NCBI GenBank assembly: GCA_001792895.1
Contig: MARA01000012.1
Span: 310,001-374,000 of the forward strand
Source: Lentinus brumalis
Taxonomy: Eukaryota; Basidiomycota; Agaricomycetes; Polyporales; Polyporaceae
Length of the DNA stretch: 64,000 nt
Direction: 5' to 3'
The translations under genes and the position numbers were made by a program. Of this stretch, positions 55,862-64,000 are shown one piece after another. Under the pieces are notes generated by a model. That model had not been told where the DNA came from. It did not search any database and saw only the letters and a list, made by a program, of their open reading frames with translations. The first letter of the stretch is position 1, and the number at the start of each line of letters is the position of its first letter.

Positions 55862-56437
55862 ACCTGCCAGTGCCAGTGCGTACTCAGATGATGTCGATAC
55901 CTGCTTTGAAGTCGGGCTCATGTGGGTGACGGCGAGATGTACGCGCACCTCCCCTTCCCCGGCAAGGCCTCCAACGACGAAGGGATCTGCCATGGCGTCA
56001 ACGAGATCGACGGGAGCTCGCGTCCCCCCTTCTGGGGATCCTGCGTACGGCATCGGCATGGCCGCATTCAAGTTCACGGCAAGTGACACCGTCACGTTCA
56101 CGCAGCGCGTGCTGCTGAACGACCATGAGAAGGCAAACGGGGAGCTCTAGCTATACGTGAACGGGACCAGCAAGTTTACGGCGAAAGATCTGGTTATTCG
56201 GGCCAACGAGGAGCGCCGGGTCCGGGGGCTGCAGATGCGGACGTGCTTTGGCCGTGGTGCGTAGAGTGTGACTTCGAATTCTCTCGTGTGCGACGACTGG
56301 CAAGCTGGGTGTTGAGGCTCAAGTGGAGGAGGATCTGAACCTGATGTAACTTTGCCGACAGTGGGACATGTACTTAGTAGACAACAGCGCGGCGAGCTCT
56401 TCAGCGACTTCGTTGCGATCACGCGAGACCTGCCATG
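55862..56437 (+). pseudogene. PL14-like pseudogene, copy d (exon 2 and exon 3 remnants)
   Basis: DDVDTCFEVGLMW, then in a shifted frame GDGEMYAHLPFPGKASNDEG, then back in the first frame PAYGIGMAAFKFTASDTVTF and VLLNDHEKANGEL, an in-frame TAG, and LYVNGTSKFTAKDLVIRANE to CFGRG. A degraded exon 3, FSDFVAITRDLP, follows near 56400. Exon 1 and the signal peptide are missing. It is closest to copy e (shared MYAHLPF/MYAHVPF, VNGTS). The combination of a stop codon, two frame changes and a missing 5' half marks it as dead, unlike the single-base run gaps in other genes. Confidence 0.8.
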
Positions 56438-57835
56438 GTGAGTGTTGCTGCCAGTGCCTTCCCACTGTGAGTACATACATTAGCAAAACATCAGCTCAAA
56501 TGCTAACGAATTTCGCACTCCACGGGATGAGAGCAAGATACACTTGGCGTCAAATGCGAACCGGGGTCAACTTGTCATGACTCATCTGTAATAACCCGTT
56601 TCCATTCGCCCGAGAGTGCGTATGATGCTCTGGTGAATGCAATATTCAGAACCGTCGATCCACTGGGCCCCAATATCATTCGCTGCAGAACCAGCGGGTA
56701 CAGCATACAACCGACTTCCATCTGGCCCAGAGTTCGAGTGCCAGCCTTCACTTGTGCGTGTGCCTGCGTGTGCGTAAGTTTGTAGGGTAAGTACTCAGGT
56801 GTACTCACAACCTTCGTTATCGCGAGGGGAAGCTCTTCATCACGATTCGTCGGCTCTGCCCAATCATTCTTACCTTGGTCTTGCCCTCTTTCAATATTAT
56901 TTTGAGCTTCCACATGCCAAGATTCGGTACAAGTACTTAGACGCAATTATTGTTCAAGCATCCGTATGTCGCAAGGATAGTCTGACTTGGATAAGTGATG
57001 GACGACTCGAGAACTTGACGAAGGGATGTCCGGACTCACTCCCGGGCCCGCGGGCTGGATAGGAGGTCGTCTCCTTTGGGCGTTTGAGCGCCATATGCGC
57101 CTCCTCAACGATCAACTCGGACGACCACTGTTGCTTGGCGCCTGCAAATACCTTCCTCCTCCTCTTTGGCAGAGCCAAATCCAACTGTTATGATGTCTCG
57201 AAGGAAACGTTTACAGAATACAACATATCATCGCCAACAGGGCAGTCTAGACCGTCCACTAGATCAAGTTGTCGGATTGTCCGGATCCTTGCCAACCGCG
57301 CAGGCGGAATGATAATGCCAGCGTCGTATGGAGCTTCCTCTAGCTGCCTCCGACCGGAAGGACCATCTCGGATCACAGTAAGTTATTGTGCCAGGTAGTC
57401 ATTCAAACGGTTGCTGACTGATTGCAGCAGGAAACTCGCGGACGCCATCTGCAAGATACCGAAGATCTATAGCATTGTACTCACCGCGGTCTTCACGATG
57501 CGCACAGCATGTGCTTGCGTATTGCCGGCTAGCGACTTCGAGAGTGCCGGGATAGCATGGATTACCACCCACCTCCGAGTCTCAGTGAGTAGGTATCAGG
57601 TGCGCATGTGCGGTTTACATGCTGAATACTTCTGCTCCATTACAGTGCGACCCTTCCGATTCCTGATGTAGTCGCCGTCGTATAGAATGCTCACCTTTTT
57701 CACCACGATGGATGCGGTCCACGATACTTAATCTCGTAGCTGTCTCGCGATGAAACACACAATACATGCTTAGCTCCTCCGAGTACCCCACCGAAGCTAC
57801 CGCTTCCCTCCCACTGCACCACCATCATCTCCGCT
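56438..57835. other. intergenic, no supported gene
   Basis: Minus-strand pieces at 56954-57376 (KRRRKVFAGAKQQWSSELIV; DAGIIIPPARLARIRTIRQL) look somewhat protein-like and may be relics of a gene, but no consistent exon chain could be built. The right end is the promoter side of copy e. Confidence 0.4.
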
Positions 57836-59064
57836 ATGTGGCGTCTACTCCGCGTCTTCGCATCATACCTTGGGCTCACACTCCTATCCGCATCCGCGCA
57901 CGACATCGCGAGGGACAACAGCGCCACAGACCTGACCAGTTTCCCCGACCAGTTCCCCAAAGGCCACATCCCACTGAAGTCGTGGTCGATGTCTCCCCAA
58001 GTCCCCGGCCACTTCGCGATGAGCCTCCAGACCTTCAATATCCCTGATGCCCTCGGGCCGGCGAACACGCCCACGATCGTCCAAGGGCCCGAGTCGCCCG
58101 ACACCGACAGCCGTGCTCCGAGTCCTGCGGTACAAGCGACGTATGAGGCAGGCACTTACGGCGAGGGGTTACGCTCGGGCTTCTCGTTCTCCGCGTTGGG
58201 GCCGGAGCAGGTGAACCTCACGTCGGCTCAGGAGGTCACACTGTCGTACAGCGTGTTCTTCGAGGACGGCTTCGACTTCAATATGAGCGGGATGCTTCCC
58301 GGGCTATGTGAGTACTCGTCGTCGGTGGCGCACATCGTCTCTTATGCTCTGTGCTCACCAGCCGCCACGCATCAGACGGCGGAGACAGCCACGACCTCGC
58401 GCTCGCGTGCCCGGACACGATCCAAGACGAGATCGACACCTGCTTCCAAGTCGGGCTCATGTGGTCCACCATGGGCTCCAAAGCCGAGGGCGAGATGTAC
58501 GCACACGTCCCCTTCCGCAGCGCCAACGACGCGGCGATCTGCCGCAACATGTCGGTCGTCGGCACCGGGTGCCCCACCGCAGCGAACCCAGGCCGTGCGT
58601 ACGGCATCGGCGCCGCGACGTTCCAGTTCGCAGCGGGGGAGCGCACCACGCTCACGCAGCGCGTGTTGCTGAACGACGCCAAGGAGGCAAACGGGCAGAT
58701 CGAGCTCTGGGTGAATGGGACGAGCATCTTTGTGGCAGACAACCTGGTCATCCGGGCCAGCGAGGAGGGCCGGATCTGGGGGCTGCAGATGCGGACGTAC
58801 TTTGGCCGTGGTGCGTGGACTTGAACGTCTCTGTGCCATGCTCGGACTGGTTGCTGGTGGCGGCGGGCTGGGTGTCTAATGGGGAACCCTCCGAGTCTCG
58901 CTTGCCGTTGCGGTTCGAGGCAGGTGTGGCAGGTCGCGTGAAGGAGGTGCTGATGCGCTTTTTTTTCGACAGCGGGGAATCTAGACAGCGCTGTGGCGAG
59001 CCCGAAGTTGCAGCATGCGTACTTTGGCGACTTCTCGGTGGCGATCACGCAGGATTGGCCGTGA
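57836..59064 (+). CDS. PL14-like secreted protein, copy e, 328 aa
   Basis: Exons 57836-58307, 58376-58810 and 58985-59064 (introns 68 and 174 nt) close to 329 codons. Signal peptide MWRLLRVFASYLGLTLLSAS. Domain landmarks: KSWSMSPQVPGHFAM, SGFSFSALGPEQVNLTSAQE, FEDGFDFNMSGMLPGLYGGD, EGEMYAHVPFRSANDAAICR, LTQRVLLNDAKEANGQIELW, RIWGLQMRTYFGRG and YFGDFSVAITQDWP. Exon 2 is 435 nt, 36 nt longer than in a, b and f because of an insertion around the QDEIDTCFQ and GTGCPTAANPGRA segments. It is the intact relative of pseudogene d. Paralogous PL14-like genes often differ in substrate, which cannot be read here. Confidence 0.87.
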
Positions 59065-60089
59065 GTGGTGCCGACTTCGTACTTATCGTACTTGACTTTT
59101 TGCTGACGCTTTTCGATTCGCCCGACACAGGCACTAAGGCTTTCCGTTTCGTACCACGATGGACGAGTGGACCACAGTGCATAGGATGATGCTATCATTT
59201 GCATACTGTAACTTACCTCCGAGAGCACGTTACGAGGCTAGCCGCTCAAACGTAACTTTGTACTTCCCCCGTTTACTGTCTGAAATATGCCAACGGGGCT
59301 GTGGCGAAGACAGTCGCCCAAACGTACCGTCCAGCGGATCGGTCATCATAGTCGTTGCGGAAGCAGCCTGTGCATGTGATGGTCCGCGCGACATGCAACT
59401 ACCTTTTTTACCATCACCGCTAGCGCAGTCAAGTATTTGGTCTCATCACGATGATGGCTGTAGCGGTATGCGCTGAGCCCGTACGGAGGCGCATCAGCAT
59501 GTTGTGCGCCGCTGTCAATGGCATTAGCAATGCTGTGAACTCGGGAATGATGTTGTTTGGGGTGCGGTCGCGGTCGATTTGGCACACCGAATACTCACGT
59601 CCTTCGGTCTAGACCGCAGCGTGAGTTGTGTGCATCGTTCTTGCAAGGGAGGCACTCGCCGTGTCGGAATCCGGTGCACTCTCGGTCTCTCATCATGAGT
59701 CGGTAGAGCGGTTATTGCGTCGTGACTCAGGCTCGTGCGAGGCCTCGATATTCCGAACTTCGAGCTGAAACACCCGGATAGATTCCTTTTTCAATCGTCG
59801 CCGTTTTTACTGCCCTTTTGACGGTCATTCAACAATTCCGCGAGTCGCGGTGTGGTGCACCGAGGACGGCAGTTTGACGGCGGTTATTGCAAGGAACGTC
59901 CTAGGAAGATATTCCGAAGAGGTGCTCGTTCAAGGTCACTCTGACGTTCCGTGTCTCGGAATTAGGGAGGGTGTGCCGAGGAGGAGGGAAATGGGACAAG
60001 TTGAAGCTGGGAGGAGGATATTTTCAGGCGTCGATCAAGCTATCATCATTTACGCAAATTAACTAGTCACTCCTCGCATCCTCTTCCAA
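59065..60089. other. intergenic, no supported gene
   Basis: About 1 kb with only short frames; it ends at the tRNA-His gene. Confidence 0.5.
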
Positions 60090-60181
60090 GTCCCTGTCGA
60101 TTAGTGGTTAGATCATCACGTTGTGGCTCAATACTCGAGTACAGGACCGTGGGGACGCAGGTTCGAATCCTGCCAGGGACA
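60090..60181 (+). tRNA. tRNA-His(GTG) with a 20-nt intron
   Basis: The acceptor GTCCCTG pairs with CAGGGAC; D stem GATT/GATC; anticodon stem TCACG/CGTGG; anticodon loop TTGTGG-C with anticodon GTG; T arm GCAGG-TTCGAAT-CCTGC; discriminator A. The intron is 60127-60146, placed at the canonical site one base 3' of the anticodon (between positions 37 and 38). The extra G(-1) of eukaryotic tRNA-His is added after transcription, so its absence here is expected. Confidence 0.9.
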
Positions 60182-60185
60182 TTTG

Positions 60186-60192
60186 TTTTTTT
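60186..60192 (+). terminator. RNA polymerase III terminator of tRNA-His
   Basis: A run of seven T starts four nt after the tRNA 3' end. Confidence 0.75.
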
Positions 60193-61168
60193 GCGGCTCC
60201 CCATGTCGGAACTATGTTCTGAAGAGTCAGAGTCAGGGCACCGACCAAATTTTTGTCACTTTTTCATGGCCCTGTTTCATGGCAAGTCAGTTACTCCGAC
60301 TCGCTGCTGTCGTGTTTCCGCCACCGTGACGTCAGACAACGGATCGTCGAACGAACCGAGGCGTGTTGAATCCGAGCATCCCGCCTTGGGGCCTGAATGC
60401 GAACTTTGCGAAGATCAGTGCTCAGTACTGACGCGCGCTTACTCCGTACATATCATCAATGCTGCGCCTTCCGGTGCAGCTTGCAATATAAAGCTAGCCG
60501 GCAGGGCTGATATCATGTCAATGTCATACTACTACCGCGCCCCGGGCATTACACCACACAAGGCGCAATTTCGCAACGCAACGGTGAGCTCATTCGAAGG
60601 ATCCACAGGGCGTGTTTTACACGAGTTCACTCCCGTTGCCTGGAGAACCAATACACGAAAGAATGACGGCGAGTGAGTGGAGCTGCCCTCGAAGCGCGTT
60701 CGAGACCGCGGCGCAGAAGGAACGCATCCATGTGCATTGTGCAGCAACATTGGAGCAATCAGCAAACAGTGCCTTCCCGGCGTGTTCAGCCCGTCGCTGC
60801 GAGCGGCTTGGCATGCATGTTGTGCGCCGCTGGACTCTGTGTGCACGCTCGGGCGGGGTATCGGATTCGTCGGGCTCGTCGCTGTATGTATTTTTTTTTG
60901 TGGGGTGTTGCGTCCCGACGAGGGACAAAACGAAAGCCCGGAGGACAATCGGGGTCGGGGAGGGAAGCGCGCGTGTCGGCAAGCGCCCGTGATGTAGATA
61001 TTCGCTTAGCGCACGCGGTCCCTTCTTGCTTTTCTTCTCCTTCCATCGCCTTCCGCCTCGTCCTCCCCCTCCCCCTTCCTCCGTGTGCATAACGCACCAG
61101 TCACTCTTTACACCCTCACGGTCTCTTCGACTCGGTTAACTCTCCCTCGCTCTTTTCAGGCCGCCACC
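60193..61168. other. intergenic, promoter side of PL14-like gene f
   Basis: No gene is supported. The last 150 bp before the ATG are strongly pyrimidine-rich on the plus strand (CCTTCCTCC, CTCCCCCTCCC), as in many highly expressed fungal promoters. Confidence 0.45.
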
Positions 61169-62541
61169 ATGCACGCTTACAGGACTCTCCTCGCCATCCT
61201 GGCCCTCACCCTCGCCTCCTCCTCTGCTGCCCCCTCAACCGTCACAACAGGAGAGCCTGCAGACCCCACTCCTCGGCCTCTGCCCTCTCAGACATCGCGA
61301 CCAGCACCGTCGCCTCTGTCTCCACCTCCTCGGTCGAGGCGGCCAGCACGGCGGTCGCGACGACCCACGCCAGCAGCTCGAAGGCCCCCGAGTCCTCTTC
61401 CCATGCGTCTTCCACCCACGAGCCCAGCTCTACCCACAAGGCCTCCAGCACGAGCTCGAGCGCCCCGGAGTCGGCCACCAGCAGCTCCTCGGGCCCCGTC
61501 CCCGGTGCGTTGAAGAAGCTCTTCCCCATCTCGTCCTCCAAGACCTGGACCACCTCCTCCGCGTCCGACGATGCCCTCCCGCTCAACGACAACACCCTCG
61601 GCGTCACCAAGCTCCTCTCCGCCCTCTCGCACAACTACGTCAAGGCGCCCGACGGCAAGCTCTCCGTCCAGGCCCACTACCCCAAGGGCTCGTACACGTA
61701 CACCCACCAGCCCCAGGGCGGCTTCTCGTTCTACGCCACGGGTCCCGACAACTTCAACCTCGAGAACGCGAAGGAGGCCACGCTCTCCTACTCCGTCTAC
61801 TTCGAGGACGACTTTGACTTCAACATGGGCGGCAAGCTCCCCGGTTTCTGTGAGTCTCCGTTTCTGCTTGATTGCTTGCGGGCGCTCGTATGCGTGCGGT
61901 GAAGTCCTGATTGGGACGCCGTCGATCGTCGTCGCCGATCGCAGTGCCCCTATCCTCTGTTTCCGATCTTGTGCAACGTTCACGGATGCTGATACCTTCG
62001 CAGACGGCGGTAACGACGACGATGTCGCCACCTCGTGCTCTGGTGGCCGCCGCGACGACCGCTGCTTCTCGACGCGCTTCATGTTCCGCAAGAACGGCAT
62101 GGGCGAGCTCTACACGTACCTCCCGCCCGACTACTCCGCGAACAAGGCGCTCTGCAACGTCGCGCCCCAGTCAGACTGCAACGACGTCTACGGCGCGTCC
62201 GTCGGCCGCGGCTCGTTCTACTTCAAGGCCGGCACGCGCACCACGATCGGCCAGCGCGTGAGACTTAACGACGTCGGTAAGGAGAACGGCGAGCTCGAGC
62301 TGTTCGTCGAGGGCAAGAGCATCTTCACGGTCAAGGGTCTTGTCTACCGCAACAGCGACTCTGGCAAGATTCGCGGTGTCCAGATGCAGACGTTCTTCGG
62401 AGGTGCGTCTTCTTCGTGCCCTTCCATTCGTTTGACCCGGTTGACGCTCTTTTTTCTAGGTTCGTCCCCGAGTGGGCTTCCCCCAAGGACCAGAACACCT
62501 GGTTCTCCGACTTCTCGGTCGCCGTCACGGAGTCCTTCTGA
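61169..62541 (+). CDS. PL14-like secreted protein, copy f, with Ser/Thr linker; two apparent frameshifts
   Basis: Exons 61169-61849, 62004-62402 and 62460-62541. The start sits in GCCACCATG. Signal peptide MHAYRTLLAILALTLASSSA. One extra C in 61264-61267 joins it to a linker of about 90 residues of Ser, Thr and Ala (SVSTSSVEAASTAVATTHAS), then FPISSSKTWTTSSASDDALP, GGFSFYATGP, KLPGFYGGNDDDVATSCSGG, ELYTYLPPDYSANKALCNV, TTIGQRVRLNDVGKENGELE and GVQMQTFFGG. A second extra C in 62466-62469 gives PEWASPKDQNTWFSDFSVAV and a total of 388 codons. Exon 2 is again 399 nt. Codon choice is extremely C/G-biased at third positions, more than in other copies, which suggests high expression. Confidence 0.85.
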
Positions 62542-63216
62542 GCTGCGAGCTCCTCCGTCCCGCCTCCGACACGAACGTCTCCTCTGATCGCTCTCGCACC
62601 GCACGACCTATCACGCACGCACCGCATCCACATCGCACATCGCTAGCCCCGCTTCCCCTTCACGCACGCACATCCATCTGCATCTCTCCCACTGCACATC
62701 TAGTCTCCGTTCTCAGTTGTTCCCAGTTCTCGGTTTTTCCTACCCTTATTCTCCTTGCTCTCTTTCCCGCTCTTCCCGCCACGCTCGACGCATCCACTTA
62801 CGTTCTCCTGTTATCGCGCCCGTGCTCGACGCACCCATTCCTCGTCCAACGCTCCCCACGTTACTCACGAATATTCCTAACGAACATCCGCGGTGGTGGG
62901 GCCCCCCGTTGGGCATCGGCGCGCGCTAGCGTTGCGTCGGCAGGGAGGATTTTTGGGAGTGGGCGTATGCATTGCATATCGCATATGTGTGTACTTTGAT
63001 AGGCAGATAGATATCTGTATCGCCAGGGGCTTTTTGTCCATTGCTCGTTTGAGGTGTGATCTTTTCGTATGGGTCGCGCTGTACCAGGTGAGAGGAGCAG
63101 CAGTGTCCAGTGTCTAGAGGCCAGCGGTTGTGCTTTTGGGGAGCGGCGCGTTGGGAAAAAAATCTGTCAGAGGAACGCGAGGAAGGTAGAGGAAAAAGCG
63201 GCCCTGATATATCATG
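62542..63216. other. intergenic, no supported gene
   Basis: Pyrimidine-rich 3' flank of copy f followed by the downstream side of the minus-strand tRNA-Gly gene; a T5 run on the minus strand (63191-63195) may be its terminator. Confidence 0.45.
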
Positions 63217-63287
63217 TGCATCCGCCGGGAGTCGAACCCGGAGCTAGGCCATGGGAAGACCCAATGTTACCGCTACACCACGAATGC
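63217..63287 (-). tRNA. tRNA-Gly(CCC), second copy
   Basis: This is the exact reverse complement of the gene at 29969-30039, with the same 71 nt, cloverleaf and CCC anticodon. The two copies face each other and enclose 33 kb. Confidence 0.93.
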
Positions 63288-63651
63288 TGTGAAAGTGGTC
63301 AATGGTTTCCCTCCATGACATCTTGCGACACATCGTCTTATCATGAATTCGAGGCAGCATGTTGTTACCTGTCGCCGCGTCATGCCACATGCCGGCTAGG
63401 CAGCGGGATCACCTCAACGCTCGAACTGTCCAACGAGGAGGATAGAAGTTAACCACTGGCCTGAGGTCCGCCTGACGGTTAGGGTTGAGATGCATCGGGA
63501 ACCCTCGTATGGGGTTAGGGCCCGTGCACCAGCGCCTGAGATTCCAACTCGCAACCACCATCCTCAGTCTCTCTCCTCATCGTCGTCCTCGCTTTCCGTT
63601 TGATCTCTCAAGCCGCGTCTCTGCTGCTTCTGCGCGAGCTCTACAACATTT
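63288..63651. other. intergenic, promoter side of the last gene
   Basis: No gene is seen; this is the 5' flank of the BRCT-like gene and of the minus-strand tRNA. Confidence 0.45.
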
Positions 63652-64000
63652 ATGGCAAGATCGCGTCAGAACAGCCCTCAAGACCACCTTGTCTTCGCCC
63701 CAGACGGCAAGCCGGTACTGTTCTACTTATGGGGCAGCAACGACGAGCAGCCCGGGTGGCGTCTATTGCCAGGACAGAGAGAAGAGCTGCGAAACAAAAT
63801 TACTGTGAGCGGGAGCTTCTGCTGTGTCGCGTGGGACGCTCTGAGCCGGTTCACCGTAGGAACACGGCGGGCTCATATGCGAACACCCGGAGAATGCGGA
63901 CACTGTCATCGTAAAGGAGGAAGGAGTGCAGACCTTGACTGAACGATATGCGCGCTTGCGGACCGCGTACGTGGAACCGCCGCAGTTTGTCGGGGCGTGT
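63652..64000 (+). CDS. Rap1-like protein, N-terminal BRCT domain, 5' part
   Basis: Exon 1 63652-63804 and exon 2 from 63860 to the window edge join in phase 0 across a 55-nt intron. The product begins MARSRQNSPQDHLVFAPDGK, then PVLFYLWGS, LLPGQREELRNKITEHGGLI, ADTVIVKEEGVQTLTERYAR and TAYVEPPQFVGAC. A 'PV-F-L' strand, an HGG turn, a short VIVKE strand and a final EP-x-FV-x-x-C match the N-terminal BRCT-type domain of Rap1 (TERF2IP) proteins, which act at telomeres and in gene silencing. The Myb and C-terminal domains would lie outside the window, so another BRCT protein is possible. Confidence 0.7.

Noticed and set aside
61252..61302. Canonical 51-nt intron at the start of PL14-like copy f (GTCACA...CTCTCAG) to explain the frame change
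   Set aside because: It has fair splice signals but joins in the wrong phase to the downstream lyase frame; a single missing C at 61264-61267 explains the frame exactly.

Overview
The window reads as nuclear DNA of a basidiomycete, most likely an Agaricomycete. Genes are GC-rich and cut by many short introns of about 40-60 nt (GT...CTRAY...AG). The gene content includes a DUF6533-type membrane protein, DUF6589 proteins, RecQ-like helicases, a fungal Helitron and a family of polysaccharide lyase 14-like (PL14-like) secreted proteins. Exon joins were worked out by hand from splice signals and reading frame. Coordinates given for a spliced gene span its CDS, and exons are listed in the evidence.

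Layout. 1-625: 5' part of a HET-domain gene. 2.2-3.0 kb: an unrecognised two-exon gene. 3.1-16 kb: a repeat-bounded block with two convergent gene pairs in mirror order (DUF6589 forward and RecQ reverse, then RecQ forward and DUF6589 reverse), each pair bracketed by its own inverted repeats. 16.3-17.9 kb: two small membrane-protein genes. 18.8-29.6 kb: an ordinary core-gene block with a DUF6533 membrane protein, mitochondrial tryptophanyl-tRNA synthetase, the NatC subunit NAA35/MAK10, a THI20-type thiamine enzyme and endonuclease III (NTG1). 30.0 kb: tRNA-Gly(CCC).

31.2-62.5 kb holds six PL14-like copies (five genes and one pseudogene). Between the first and second copies sits a cluster of about 18 kb. 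It consists of a 7-kb Helitron Rep/helicase gene with a C-terminal USP-like cysteine-protease domain, plus eight small intact genes that I cannot assign to known families. Four of these share a C-terminal GD-hydrophobic-V module, and three share a GG-x-A...acidic 'nucleotidyltransferase-like' module. This cluster is the best candidate for an undescribed mobile system. The 3' part of the window has a tRNA-His with a 20-nt intron, a second, identical tRNA-Gly(CCC) in inverted orientation, and the start of a gene with a Rap1-like N-terminal BRCT domain.

A quality point affects the whole annotation. Nine reading-frame breaks in seven genes, including core genes, are each repaired by adding one G or C to a short G/C run. 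With that single correction every exon phase and total length closes exactly. I therefore read these as base-calling under-counts rather than as pseudogenes, but this needs raw reads to settle.
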